DNA of 64,000 nt from Sphingomonas_E sp042693015 (lineage in GTDB: Bacteria > Pseudomonadota > Alphaproteobacteria > Sphingomonadales > Sphingomonadaceae), in contig NZ_CP170544.1 in assembly GCF_042693015.1 (NCBI RefSeq), forward strand, positions 2,418,001-2,482,000, written 5' to 3'. Within the stretch, counting starts at the first letter, position 1; the number at the start of each line of letters is the position of its first letter. Of this stretch, positions 50,800 through 60,039 are shown one piece after another. A program made the position numbers and the translations under genes. The notes under the pieces were generated by a model that was given only the letters and a program-made list of their open reading frames with translations, was not told the DNA's origin and did no database searches.

Positions 50800-51572
50800 C
50801 GTGGTTCGAAGGACGGGTCGCGCTGGTAACGGCGGCCGCCGCGGGCATCGGTGCGGCGACGGCCGAAGCTTTTGCCAGGCATGGCGCGCGCGTCATGCTC
50901 TCCGACATCAACAGGGACGCCGGAGAAGCCATGGCGGAACGTCTGAAGTCCGCGGGCCATGACGCGCATTTCCTGGCGGCGGATGCGACCGTCGAAGCGG
51001 ATGTCGAGGCGCTCGTGGCCAAGACGGTCGAGACGCTCGGCGGCCTGCATTTGGCCGCCAATGTCGTGGGCGATGCCCATCCTGGCGCCGGCGGCCCGGA
51101 ATTTCATCTCCAGACGCTCGATGCCTGGGAGCACACCATGGCGGTCAGCCTGCGCAGCGTCTTCCTCAGCCTCAAGCATGAGATCGCCCACATGATCGAG
51201 CATGGGGGCGGTGCCATCGCTAATGTGACGTCGCTTGCCGCCCTCCTCCATGTCGGCGTATCGGGCGCCGCCTACGCCGCTTCCAAGGCGGGCGTCGTCC
51301 GCCTCACCAAATTTGCCGCGGTCAATTATGCCGACCGCGGCGTCCGGGTGAACTGCATCGCCCCGGGCGTGACGCCGACGCAGGCCTATAACAAGGCAGG
51401 TCCGGAGATCGGCCAGATGGTGATCGACGATCTGCTCGCCCATCAGCCCATCCGCCGGACCATCGCGCCGGCCGAGCAGGCCGAGGCGATCATGTGGCTA
51501 TGTTCGGACGCTGCCGCGATGGTGACGGGGCACATCCTGCCGGTCGACGGCGGCTGGACGGCCCAGAGCTGA
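50796..51572 (+). CDS. short-chain dehydrogenase/reductase (SDR)
   Basis: A 258-residue SDR. Motifs are TAAAAGIGAATAEAF, LHLAANVVGD (NNAG position), catalytic YAASK and the HILPVDGGWT end. The start overlaps the flavoprotein stop (ATGA), so the two are coupled, suggesting consecutive oxidation of a ring alcohol and ketone. It ends 24 bases before a convergent NTF2-like gene. Confidence 0.9.
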   Translation: MTWFEGRVALVTAAAAGIGAATAEAFARHGARVMLSDINRDAGEAMAERLKSAGHDAHFLAADATVEADVEALVAKTVETLGGLHLAANVVGDAHPGAGGPEFHLQTLDAWEHTMAVSLRSVFLSLKHEIAHMIEHGGGAIANVTSLAALLHVGVSGAAYAASKAGVVRLTKFAAVNYADRGVRVNCIAPGVTPTQAYNKAGPEIGQMVIDDLLAHQPIRRTIAPAEQAEAIMWLCSDAAAMVTGHILPVDGGWTAQS

Positions 51573-51595
51573 AGCGTGCCGGGCGCCCGCGGCGC

Positions 51596-52024
51596 CTAGC
51601 CGCCGGTTCCGGCAAAGGTCTCGTCGACCCCCATCTTGCGGGTGAGGTCGGCCATGTCGAGATATTCGCGCCAGCGGCTGATCAGGCCCTGCTCGTCGAA
51701 TTCATAGATCGCGACCATCTGGTGGGGGCAGGGCTTGCCCAGGATCATCGCGGTATCCGATCGCTCCTGCATGACCATGACGTCGCTCGACAGGATATTG
51801 ACCTCATTGCACTTGTTGTTGGTTGCAATCCGCTTCTGCCGCTCGATCTCCTCGCGCAGCGCCGCCTTGCCTTTGACGATCGGCCCGCCCGGCACCCATA
51901 ATTGCCATTCGGCATCCTCGGCCATCATCGACAGGATCTTTTCGACGTCCGGCTTGGTCTCCAGACTGCCGTCACCCCACGCCGCACAAAATTCGCGGAC
52001 AAGTTCCTCCTGCTTCCGGCCCAT
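51596..52024 (-). CDS. limonene-1,2-epoxide-hydrolase-like NTF2-fold protein
   Basis: A 142-residue protein with an N-terminal helix, AEDAEWQLW, VKGKAALREEIERQ and a RSDTAMILG/PHQMVAIYEFDEQGLISRWREYLDM ending. This is the NTF2-like fold of limonene-epoxide hydrolase and related polyketide cyclases. Epoxide opening or isomerisation is possible, but substrate is unknown. It is convergent to the SDR at 50796 and follows another SDR on the minus strand by 24 bases. Confidence 0.75.
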   Translation of the reverse strand: MGRKQEELVREFCAAWGDGSLETKPDVEKILSMMAEDAEWQLWVPGGPIVKGKAALREEIERQKRIATNNKCNEVNILSSDVMVMQERSDTAMILGKPCPHQMVAIYEFDEQGLISRWREYLDMADLTRKMGVDETFAGTGG

Positions 52025-52047
52025 CTCTCATTCCTCTCTTCTGTGTT

Positions 52048-52857
52048 TCAGGATCCGGCCAGCATCTTGCGGGTGACCCCGACAAAGGGGACGGTGCAGC
52101 TCAGGCCACCGTCCACCGAGTAGAGCATACCGTTGACGTAGCGGGATTCGTCGGACGCCAAGAAGACGGCCATCGCCGCTATGTCCTCGGGCTCGCCAAT
52201 GAATGGCACGTTCAGTATCTCGAGAAAGGCCGCATCCATTTCCGGCGTCGACCATGCCTTTTTCGAAGGCGTCTGGGTCGGCCCCGGCAGGATCGCGTTG
52301 CTGCGGATACCCTGCTTGCCGAAGGTTGCCCCGATCGCCTGGACGAACCAGTTGAGCGCCGCCTTGGACGGGCCATAGCTATAGGCGGTGACGTCCCCGC
52401 CAAGCGAACTGCCCGACGAGGTGAACAGGATCGATCCGCCGCCCTGTTTCAGCATGTGCGGGATCGCCAGCTTGCTGGCGAGCACGCCGCCCAGCACGTT
52501 GACGCGCATATTGGCGTAGAAGACTTCCGGGTCGAACTTCAGGAAGTCGAGATCCCGCATCACGAAATCCTTGTTCACGAACAAGGCGTTATTATAGAGG
52601 ACGTCGATCCGGCCATGGGCGGCGATGACCGTCTCGATCATCGCCTCGAGGTCGCGCTCTTCACCGACGTCGACCTTCATGGCAGTCGCTCTGCCTCCGG
52701 CCGCGACGATCTCGCGGGCGACGGCATCGGCGGCATCCTCATGGATGTCGGTGACGATGACGGTCGCACCCTCCTTCGCGAACATCCCGGCACTTGCCCG
52801 GCCGATGCCACTGCCAGCTCCCGTGATGATGCTGACCTTGTCGGCCAATCGGTTCAT
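52048..52857 (-). CDS. short-chain dehydrogenase/reductase (SDR)
   Basis: A 269-residue SDR with TGAGSGIGRAS at residues 12-22, a VLYNNALFV (NNAG-type) strand, catalytic YGPSK and the YSVDGGLS end. The Tyr-Lys pair is intact. It starts the minus-strand pair with the LEH-like gene. An inverted repeat lies upstream at 52931-52947, shared with the divergent aldo/keto reductase. Confidence 0.9.
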   Translation of the reverse strand: MNRLADKVSIITGAGSGIGRASAGMFAKEGATVIVTDIHEDAADAVAREIVAAGGRATAMKVDVGEERDLEAMIETVIAAHGRIDVLYNNALFVNKDFVMRDLDFLKFDPEVFYANMRVNVLGGVLASKLAIPHMLKQGGGSILFTSSGSSLGGDVTAYSYGPSKAALNWFVQAIGATFGKQGIRSNAILPGPTQTPSKKAWSTPEMDAAFLEILNVPFIGEPEDIAAMAVFLASDESRYVNGMLYSVDGGLSCTVPFVGVTRKMLAGS

Positions 52858-52930
52858 TGCACACCCTCTTCCGGCCCGCTCCTGATCGAGCCAAGCAACG
52901 CTGTCACCGGCGGGTGCGCAAGCAGCTTAA

Positions 52931-52947
52931 TTGGACGCACCGTCCAA
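52931..52947. promoter_or_regulatory. 17-base inverted repeat between divergent genes, candidate operator
   Basis: TTGGACG, a three-base spacer and CGTCCAA form a perfect seven-base-arm palindrome in the divergent gap between the SDR (to 52857) and the aldo/keto reductase (from 53020). It has the form of a TetR-type operator. The TetR gene at 56021 is a candidate binder; this is inference. Confidence 0.5.
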
Positions 52948-53019
52948 CGTGCCGGCCCGCCGTCCGGAAGGTCACGATCGCATTTGCCTCCAGGATGACC
53001 ACCTCCTGGGCAAAAAAGG

Positions 53020-54092
53020 ATGCGCGCGATGGGCGACGGGCTTTCTCTGGACCATTATCGGCTGCTTGGACGGTCTGGTCTGCGTGTCTCGCCATTGTGC
53101 CTTGGCACAATGACCTTCGGTGAGACATGGGGTGCCGGCGAAGCAGAATCGCGCCGCGTCTTCGATGCCTATGTCGATCGTGGCGGCAACTTCATAGACA
53201 CGGCCGGCTATTATGCCCGAGGCCAGTCCGAAGCGCTGACCAGCGCCTTCGCGAGTACCAAGCGCCAGCGGCTTGTCCTGTCGACCAAATATTCGCTGGC
53301 CGTGGAGAATGGCGATCCGAACGCGGCCGGAAACGGCCGCAAGAGCCTGATCGCGTCGGTGGAATCCAGCCTGACGCGCCTCGGTACCGATTATATCGAC
53401 CTGCTCTATCTGCATGTCTGGGACGACACGACACCGGCCGATGAGATCCTGCAGGGGTTCGACGACCTGATCCGCAGGGCAAGATCCTCTATGCCGGCAT
53501 TTCCGATACGCCGGCCTGGCAGGTGGCGCGGATGCAGACGCTCGCAGAGCTTCGGGCCTGGCCGCGCTTCATCGGAATGCAGGTCGAATATAATCTGCTG
53601 CAAAGGGCGGCCGAACGCGAGCTGTTGCCCGCGGCTCTGGCCATGGGGATCGGCGTCCTGCCCTGGTCGCCGCTCGGCAGTGGCGTGCTGTCCGGCAAAT
53701 ATGCGACCGGAGCAACCATGCCCGCCGGAGAAGAAGGCGGCCGCGGCACGCTTATCAATTCGGTCGGACGGATCAACGCCGGGTCCATCACCGTCGCGGA
53801 CACCGTCCAGGCCATCGCCGACGAAATCGGAGCGACGTCGGCGCAGGTAGCTATCGGATGGACCTTCAACCATTCGGCAGTCACCGCTCCGGTGATCGGT
53901 GCAAGGACCTTCCGCCAGCTTGAGGACAATCTCGGCGCTCTCGCCATTTCGCTCGATCAGGCCCAGCTGGCCCGGCTCAACCAGGCGACCGCCATCGACC
54001 TCGGCTTTCCCCACGACTTCCTGAAGGGCGGGCACATCATCGAGGGCCTTACGGCGGGTACGAAGGTCGCGGGACTAAGCTCGCCTGCCTGA
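53020..54092 (+). pseudogene. aldo/keto reductase broken by a single-base frameshift
   Basis: Two adjacent frames together make one aldo/keto reductase. The first (53020 to about 53475) carries FGETWGAGEAES, NFIDTAGYY and LVLSTKYS, LLYLHVWDD, covering the Asp, Tyr, Lys and His catalytic residues. The frame then shifts. The rest, from VARMQTLAELRAWPRF to the end (about 53480-54092), continues the family sequence in another frame. The DNA reads ATCCGCAGGGCAAG, whereas one extra base after CGC would restore Arg-Gln-Gly-Lys. No slippery site is seen, so mutation or a sequencing error is likelier than programmed shifting. Confidence 0.75.
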
Positions 54093-54093
54093 C

Positions 54094-55410
54094 CTATTGG
54101 GTGACCTCACGCGGCAGGTTGCGCGCCGCCGCCAGATAACTGGCGATCGAAAGCAGGAGGAAGGCGGCGATCGCGATCATCGCGCGCTGAAGTCCGACCG
54201 CCGAAGCTTCATGGCAGGCAGGCGATAGAAGGGCATGGCCCTTCATGCCGAGGCAGGTCTCAGCATAATTCCCGGCGAAGGCGGCAGCGGCGAGCCTGTC
54301 GCTCAGATAACCAAGCAGCACGGACCCCAGGCCCAGCCCCATGACGGTCTGGCCGAAGCTGTGAATGGCGGCGGCCGATGCGCGCATCCGCGGTTCCACG
54401 AGCGTCTGCGTTACCGTCATGATCGTCGGCAGGAATGCGTAGAGACAGGCTGTCGCCAGGAAAAGGAGCCCCATCAAAAGGCGCCAGTCGTCCTGGTAGA
54501 TGGCTGCGACGTAGAGCGGCAGGCCCAGGCACAGGAGGAGCGCCGGCGTCCAGCCATACCAGCGTATGTCGCGCCGCCCGAGACGGTCGGCAAGATGCCC
54601 GCCGACCAGCGTGCCCAAGGCTGTGGCCAGGCTGAAGGACAAAGCAAAGGCGAGGCCCGCTTGCGAAAGGTCCATGCCGTGCCGGCGGACCAGAAGCGGG
54701 ATCAGGAACAGGTTCAGGCCAAAGCCGACAAGTCCGACCATGCCGCTGCCGAAGGTCAGGTGGAGGAAAGCCGGCGAACGCCCCAGCCGCCTGAGAACGG
54801 CGCCGAACGAAGGTGCGACATCCCCGGCGCTGTCCCGCGGGGGCTCGGGCACGGTCAGATACAATAACAAAGCGAGCAACAGCCCCGGCAAGCCGACGAC
54901 CGCGAAAGCGAGACGCCAGCCAAAGGTTTGCGCGATGGCGCCACCGGCCACCGCGGCGATGGCGCCGCCAAGTGGCACGCCGACGGCGATGACCGAAAAG
55001 ACGAAGGCGCGGCGCCCAGGTGCAAAGCGATCCGAGATCATTGAGACGAGCGCAGGCGTGAAGCCCGCCTCGCCGACTCCGACACCCATCCGGCAAAGGA
55101 GCAGCTGCACAAAGCTGCCTGCGGCACCGCACAGCATCGTCATGAGCGACCACAAGGCCGTGACCGCCGCAATGATACGGACGCGATTGTGCCGTTCGGC
55201 AAGCCGGGCCAGCGGAATGCCGAGCGCGGCGTAGAAGAATGAGAAAGCGAGCCCACCCATCAGACCGAGCTGGAGATCACTCAGTGCGAGGTCCTTGCGG
55301 ATCGCCTCACCGAGGACGGAAATGATCGTCCTGTCGATGAAGTTGAACATGTAAATCAGGCCGAGGATCAGGAGGAACCATCGATCCCTGGTGCTGAATG
55401 CCCCACTCAT
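54094..55410 (-). CDS. MFS transporter
   Basis: A 438-residue major-facilitator-superfamily protein with about 12 membrane helices. It has MFNFIDRTIISVLGE at the first helix, LARLAERHNRVRII at the helix 2-3 loop, GVGEAGFTPAL and a central loop near residues 195-215. The pattern resembles sphingomonad MFS proteins of the spinster-like/anion:cation symporter type. It would move a small organic molecule or metabolite across the inner membrane. It is convergent to the aldo/keto reductase remnant, with stops nearly touching, and divergent from the gene at 55679. Confidence 0.9.
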   Translation of the reverse strand: MSGAFSTRDRWFLLILGLIYMFNFIDRTIISVLGEAIRKDLALSDLQLGLMGGLAFSFFYAALGIPLARLAERHNRVRIIAAVTALWSLMTMLCGAAGSFVQLLLCRMGVGVGEAGFTPALVSMISDRFAPGRRAFVFSVIAVGVPLGGAIAAVAGGAIAQTFGWRLAFAVVGLPGLLLALLLYLTVPEPPRDSAGDVAPSFGAVLRRLGRSPAFLHLTFGSGMVGLVGFGLNLFLIPLLVRRHGMDLSQAGLAFALSFSLATALGTLVGGHLADRLGRRDIRWYGWTPALLLCLGLPLYVAAIYQDDWRLLMGLLFLATACLYAFLPTIMTVTQTLVEPRMRASAAAIHSFGQTVMGLGLGSVLLGYLSDRLAAAAFAGNYAETCLGMKGHALLSPACHEASAVGLQRAMIAIAAFLLLSIASYLAAARNLPREVTQ

Positions 55411-55678
55411 GCCTCACCCTTCCCTGCCGCACCCGCCAGACCTGTTGGAGAAGTGCCCGTTTGCGATCAAGCCACCCGGCCATCGCTCCGCGCCTTCCGA
55501 GGGATAGGCGGCTCATGCTCGACGCCGGAGTCGGGGCAGGAATCATTGACGAACGGAAAAGGCAAGCGCTGCTATTTGATACACTTTATACAACTTCTAA
55601 CTAATCTGTTCATTTTTGTCTTGAAAATGGCGCCAATTTGACCGACGTCGAATCCACCTCTCGCAAATGGTGAAACTG

Positions 55679-55963
55679 ATGAAATTTCCGATGATTTTGG
55701 CGGTAGTCGCCGCAACCGCGTTGCAGGCCCCCGCCTTTGCACAGACCGAAGCCCCGGCCATCAAGGCGCGCGCCACGGTCTATTCCGCCGATGGCACCAA
55801 GATTGGTCGCATCGACAAGCTGGTCGAGGATTCGAGCGGTGCGGTGACGGGCGCGCGCATCGTCTATCGGGGCAAGTTCATCACCATCCCGGCGAACTCG
55901 CTTGCCGCCGATGGCGATCATCTGAAGACGAGCCTGACCAACGACGTGCTCAAGAAGATGTAG
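55679..55963 (+). CDS. small exported PRC-barrel-like protein
   Basis: About 94 residues. The signal peptide MKFPMILAVVAATALQ ends near PAFAQ; an ATG at 55667 is also possible. The mature part, VYSADGTKIGRIDKLVEDSSGAVTGARIVYRGKFITIPANSL, has the beta-rich pattern of PRC-barrel domains common in short periplasmic sphingomonad proteins. The function is unknown. It lies alone between the MFS gene and the TetR gene; an AT-rich upstream stretch may hold its promoter. Confidence 0.6.
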   Translation: MKFPMILAVVAATALQAPAFAQTEAPAIKARATVYSADGTKIGRIDKLVEDSSGAVTGARIVYRGKFITIPANSLAADGDHLKTSLTNDVLKKM

Positions 55964-56020
55964 CACCGGGGCATGGGGGAACCTGTGGCCCGGGCCCGCG
56001 ATCATGCTAGGACGCGAGCC

Positions 56021-56644
56021 ATGGCAGTCACAGCTTCCCCCGGCCGTCGCGGTCGCAGGCCCCTGGTCGAAGGCCCCGCGCTCGACCGGAAGCGCCTGAC
56101 GGATACATTGGTGGAGATGGCGCACGCCCGGGGTATCGAGGCCCTGAGCATCCGGGCGGTTGCGCAGGCGCTCGGCGTTTCTCCCCGCCTCATCTACCTT
56201 CATGTCCGCGACAAGGAGGAAATGCTCGGCCTGCTGACGGACGAGATCCTGCGGGCGCGGATGCCCGATCTGACTTCAGGGGATTGGCAGACGAGGTTGC
56301 GCCGCATCGTCGCGGCCGTCCATGTCGCCTATCGCGACGTACCGGGATCGGCAGGTTTCATCCTCGGCAGGAGCGCCAACCGCCTTGACCAGCCTCATGC
56401 CCTCAAAATTCGCCAGGCAATCTTCGCAGCCCTCGGACAGGCGGGGCTCGACGAGCGGCAGTGCGAAGAGATGCTGATCCTTTTCTCGGTCGTCGTGCTG
56501 GGCAATGTCGTCATTGCCGAAAGCCTGCCCGCCGCCGATGCCCAGCTCGCGGTTCGACGAGAGCGGGTCGAGGCAGCCTTTGCGCGCAGCACGGACATGC
56601 TGCTCGACGCGATTGAAAAGGCGGCAACCGACCGCCGTGACTGA
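56021..56644 (+). CDS. TetR-family regulator
   Basis: About 207 residues from the ATG at 56021; the frame stays open to 55973. The N-terminal helix-turn-helix reads LVEMAHARGIEALSIRAVAQALGVSPRLIYLHVRDKEEM, a clear TetR pattern. The C-terminal helices form a ligand pocket, with VVVLGNVVIAES near residue 165. It precedes an SDR by 18 bases. A ligand from the pathway is expected. The palindrome at 52931-52947 is one possible target. Confidence 0.85.
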   Translation: MAVTASPGRRGRRPLVEGPALDRKRLTDTLVEMAHARGIEALSIRAVAQALGVSPRLIYLHVRDKEEMLGLLTDEILRARMPDLTSGDWQTRLRRIVAAVHVAYRDVPGSAGFILGRSANRLDQPHALKIRQAIFAALGQAGLDERQCEEMLILFSVVVLGNVVIAESLPAADAQLAVRRERVEAAFARSTDMLLDAIEKAATDRRD

Positions 56645-56662
56645 ACAGGACAGGATGCCCTT

Positions 56663-57457
56663 ATGACAGACAGGCTGGATGGCCGCGTCGCGATCGTCAC
56701 CGGCGCCGGAGGCGGCATTGGCGCCGCCACGGCGGCGCGGCTCGGACGCGACGGCGCAAAGGTCATTGCCGCGGATCTCCAGGAGCCGCAGCTCGACGGC
56801 GCAGTGAACGAGGCCTTCGACCTCACGGACGAAGGGTCGATCGCAGCCTTCATCGATCGGGTGATGGCCCGCTTCGGGCGGATCGATATCGTCCACAACA
56901 ATGCGGCCCTCCAGAGCGAGGCGCAGCGCCAGCGCGACCTCGACGTTGTCCAGCTCGATGCCGAGGTCTGGGATGCCGCCATGGCCGTGAATGCAAGGGG
57001 CCCGATGCTGCTTTGCAAGCACGCCATTCCGCACATGATTGCCGGAGGCGGCGGATCGATCATCCACTCTTCGTCGGGCTTCGGGCAGCTGGGAGAATCG
57101 ACACTGACGGCATATGGCGCCTCAAAGGCGGCATTGATCAACCTCAGCCGCTTCATCGCCACCCAATATGGTCGCGAAAAGATTCGCTCGAACGTCATCA
57201 TCATCGGCTTCGTGCTGACGCCCGTGGCGATCGCGACGACCCCCCAGGAGATCAAGGACCTGATCGCGGCCCAGCATCTTCTGCCCGAGCTCGGCACGCC
57301 CGAGAATATTGCGGATGTCGTCGCCTTCCTGGCCTCCGACGACGCATCCTTCATCACCGGCGCAGCGATTCCGGTCGACGGCGGCTTTACCGCACATCAG
57401 CCGACCTTCGCCGACATGCGGGCCTTCTTCGCCAAAGTGGGCGGGTCCAAGCTCTAG
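56663..57457 (+). CDS. short-chain dehydrogenase/reductase (SDR)
   Basis: A 264-residue SDR with TGAGGGIGAATAARL, VHNNAALQ, catalytic YGASK and the PVDGGFTAHQ end. It is co-directional with the TetR gene. Its stop shares the CTAG at 57454-57457 with the stop of the convergent VOC gene, so the two transcripts overlap at their 3' ends. Confidence 0.9.
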   Translation: MTDRLDGRVAIVTGAGGGIGAATAARLGRDGAKVIAADLQEPQLDGAVNEAFDLTDEGSIAAFIDRVMARFGRIDIVHNNAALQSEAQRQRDLDVVQLDAEVWDAAMAVNARGPMLLCKHAIPHMIAGGGGSIIHSSSGFGQLGESTLTAYGASKAALINLSRFIATQYGREKIRSNVIIIGFVLTPVAIATTPQEIKDLIAAQHLLPELGTPENIADVVAFLASDDASFITGAAIPVDGGFTAHQPTFADMRAFFAKVGGSKL

Positions 57458-57984
57458 CGCAGGTCCGCCATGCTGCGGACCGGCGCAGTCACACCATCCC
57501 AGTCGAGATGAGCAGCGTGCATGCGGCGAAGGGAGTCCTCCATGGCCGGCGAAATCTCCATGAGCTCGACATAGCCGCCATTGCCCGAACGCGTGTCGAA
57601 GAGGCAGAAGCGCTCACCTGACGGCATCTGCCCGCTGAAGGCGATCTCGTAGCCGTGACCCGACAACCGCTCGACCCCTTGGTCATAGGCGATGCGCAGC
57701 ATCACATGATGATAGCCCTCACCATGGGCATCGAGCATCTCCCCGAACACCGACGGCCTATCGTTGGTCTGCTGGAGCAGTTCGATGAGCAGGCCGCCGG
57801 AAAAGCCGAAGGCGACCCGCATCGAGACCTCAGTCGGCTGTCCCCGATAGAGCTGCCCGGGCAGCACCGGTACGTCGAAGACGAAGAAGGGCCCTGCCCC
57901 GATCACCCTGGTCCAATGCTCGAGCGCGCGGTCGATGTCGGTCACGACCTGGCAAAGTTCGAGAATCGCGCCGTCCGGTTGCAT
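57454..57984 (-). CDS. VOC/glyoxalase-fold protein
   Basis: About 176 residues from the ATG at 57984, with GGGAGG upstream; the frame stays open to 58179. Motifs are CQVVTDIDRALEHW, FSGGLLIELLQQ, EGYHHVMLRI and NGGYVELMEIS, which give the typical glyoxalase/VOC metal-site pattern. The reaction is unknown. It is the last gene of the minus-strand run from the sulfotransferase; its start lies one base after the preceding stop. Confidence 0.8.
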   Translation of the reverse strand: MQPDGAILELCQVVTDIDRALEHWTRVIGAGPFFVFDVPVLPGQLYRGQPTEVSMRVAFGFSGGLLIELLQQTNDRPSVFGEMLDAHGEGYHHVMLRIAYDQGVERLSGHGYEIAFSGQMPSGERFCLFDTRSGNGGYVELMEISPAMEDSLRRMHAAHLDWDGVTAPVRSMADLR

Positions 57985-57985
57985 C

Positions 57986-59263
57986 TCAATCCTCCCGTCT
58001 CGCCCACGCCGCGTCGCAGGTCCTCGCCGCATGCAGTCTGGCCCGTTCGGCGATCTGCCGACGACGCCCGGCGATCTCGATCCGCGGCGCGCCGGCCGCC
58101 AGTACCTGATCCAGCGCATCGGCGGCAACGAGGCGAACATCGCGAATAAAGGTCGCCGGATCGGCGCCAGCCGGGACACCCTGCCAGCGAACCATCATCC
58201 ACCCTTCCGCCAGCGATACCGTATCGATCCAGTTGGCAATGCCGGGGTCAACCGGGGACAGCACGAAGGTCGCCGTGCCATCGGGATTGAGGGCCGTCTG
58301 GGCCTTGTTGAGGCTGACGGTCCGATGCATCGGATCGGGCGAGATCGTCCACGGATCCGACACCTGGAAGCCCGTATAATAAGAGCCGGCCGGGTCGAGC
58401 GTCAGGACAAGGGCCTCGTTTCCGGCAAGGCGGAATCGCCCGCCCGCCAGATAACCCCACCCGCCATCGCGTCCATTGGGCCCGACGAGCCGGTTGGGTT
58501 CGGGATATCCAAGAAAATCGTCCTTGAACCCGGCCCAGAAATGCACCCAGGCGGGCATGTCGGCGATGACCGTCGTGGCAATCTCGTCCTCGCTGCGCGG
58601 CTGCCAGCCCGTCGGCGGATCGAGCCGCCGCACGCTGACCTCGGCCGGGACCTGCGACCAGTCCGCCTGGCTGTCGCGGGTGTAGATCTGGATGCGTCCG
58701 GGCTCTGTCCGGAAATGAAAGGGACCCGCGCCATTATCGTCGGGGCCGACCGTGACGATGACCCGGCGATCCGCGTCGGCTCCGGCCAGCAGGTCCTGAA
58801 GCGTGAAAGCCCCGATGTTCCGGCCAAGTCCGGCATGATGATCGGGCTCCATCTCGATGACGATGCTGAACTGGGGCGGATCCTCCGAAAACCGGATCGC
58901 GATCTCGTAGCGGCCCTCGCCCGCGATCGGGATCTCCCGATTGAAATTGTCGGGATTGTCGATCGCGACGGCGGCTCCCGGATAGACATGGTCGAACCAG
59001 GGCCTGGGCGCATTGCTGACGTTCCAGACGACCCGCGGATCGGCGACGTCGCCATTGGCTTCGCGCATCGCAAGGGCGAGCACCCATTGATCGAGCGCGC
59101 GATCGAGCAGGATGCGCCCATCGAGTGACGCGGCAACCGCATCCGCCAGCAGGACGCGCCGGGCGCGCTCGCGTGCTGCTCGCACGTCTGCGCGCTCAAT
59201 CAGCCGCAGCGCCAATGTTTCGGCTGCGCGCTGGTCGGCCGTGTGGAGCGGATTGGCGCTCAT
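57986..59263 (-). CDS. DUF1214-type protein
   Basis: About 425 residues from the ATG at 59263, whose start overlaps the upstream SDR stop (ATGA). A helical N-terminal half (1-90) precedes a beta-rich part. The C-terminal third has YYTGFQVSDPW, SLNKAQTALNPDGT and DPGIANWIDT then EGWMMVRWQG, characteristic of DUF1214. The domain has no settled function but recurs in steroid-, terpenoid- or lipid-linked sphingomonad clusters. The coupled start suggests it acts with the SDR and sulfotransferase. Confidence 0.75.
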   Translation of the reverse strand: MSANPLHTADQRAAETLALRLIERADVRAARERARRVLLADAVAASLDGRILLDRALDQWVLALAMREANGDVADPRVVWNVSNAPRPWFDHVYPGAAVAIDNPDNFNREIPIAGEGRYEIAIRFSEDPPQFSIVIEMEPDHHAGLGRNIGAFTLQDLLAGADADRRVIVTVGPDDNGAGPFHFRTEPGRIQIYTRDSQADWSQVPAEVSVRRLDPPTGWQPRSEDEIATTVIADMPAWVHFWAGFKDDFLGYPEPNRLVGPNGRDGGWGYLAGGRFRLAGNEALVLTLDPAGSYYTGFQVSDPWTISPDPMHRTVSLNKAQTALNPDGTATFVLSPVDPGIANWIDTVSLAEGWMMVRWQGVPAGADPATFIRDVRLVAADALDQVLAAGAPRIEIAGRRRQIAERARLHAARTCDAAWARRED

Positions 59264-60039
59264 GAGATCGTTCCGACGCGACCGCCTTCGGTGAAGATGG
59301 TGCTGCCGGTCGAATAGCTCGAGCCGTCGCCCGCCAGCAGGATCGCGGCACCGACGGCCTCGTCGGCCGCGCCGAAACGCTTGATGGCATTGCGCTCGGC
59401 AAGGCCAAGGCCGCGATGGATCTCGGCTTCCTGTCCGTCCGGGCTCATCGACCCGACGCAGAGCGCATTGACGCGCGTGTGCGGCGCCAGCGCCTTTGCC
59501 AGCGAGCGGGTCAGGAAGGCGAGCGCCGCCTTGCTCACGCCATAGGCTATCGCCGGTGGAATGGGCGTGAAGCCGCCGCAGCTCTGGACCGAGATGATGC
59601 TGCCCTTGCCATGGGCCTGCATGTCTTCGGTGGTGAGCTCGGCAAGCCGCCAGGTCGCCATCAGATTGACGTCGAGCGCGGTCTTCCACACCGCATCGTC
59701 ATTGTCCCAGATGCCCTTGCCGTCCTTGCCGTAGACGATCCCGGCGGCCGCATTGTTGAAGACGATATGGATCGGACCAAAGGCCTTGCGGGCAGCCGCG
59801 ACAAGGCCGACGAGATCGGATTTCTCGCCCGCATCGGCGGCCACCGCGATTGCCCTGCCCCCCTTTCCCGCATTGATCTCGGCCGCGATCCGTTCGAGCC
59901 GGTCGACCGAGCGGGCCGACACCACGACATTGGCACCGAGCTCGGCATAGGCCCTGGCGACATGGTCGCCGACGCCCGGACCGACGCCGGTGAGGATGGC
60001 CGTGCGGCCGTCGAGGCGGAAGCGGTCGAATACGCTCAT
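59260..60039 (-). CDS. short-chain dehydrogenase/reductase (SDR)
   Basis: A 259-residue SDR. The nucleotide motif is TGVGPGVGDHVARAY, then IVFNNAAAGI, catalytic YGVSK and STIFTEGGRVG near the end. Starts and stops overlap on both sides (sulfotransferase upstream, DUF1214 gene downstream), showing tight translational coupling. It would interconvert an alcohol and ketone in the pathway. Confidence 0.9.
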   Translation of the reverse strand: MSVFDRFRLDGRTAILTGVGPGVGDHVARAYAELGANVVVSARSVDRLERIAAEINAGKGGRAIAVAADAGEKSDLVGLVAAARKAFGPIHIVFNNAAAGIVYGKDGKGIWDNDDAVWKTALDVNLMATWRLAELTTEDMQAHGKGSIISVQSCGGFTPIPPAIAYGVSKAALAFLTRSLAKALAPHTRVNALCVGSMSPDGQEAEIHRGLGLAERNAIKRFGAADEAVGAAILLAGDGSSYSTGSTIFTEGGRVGTIS

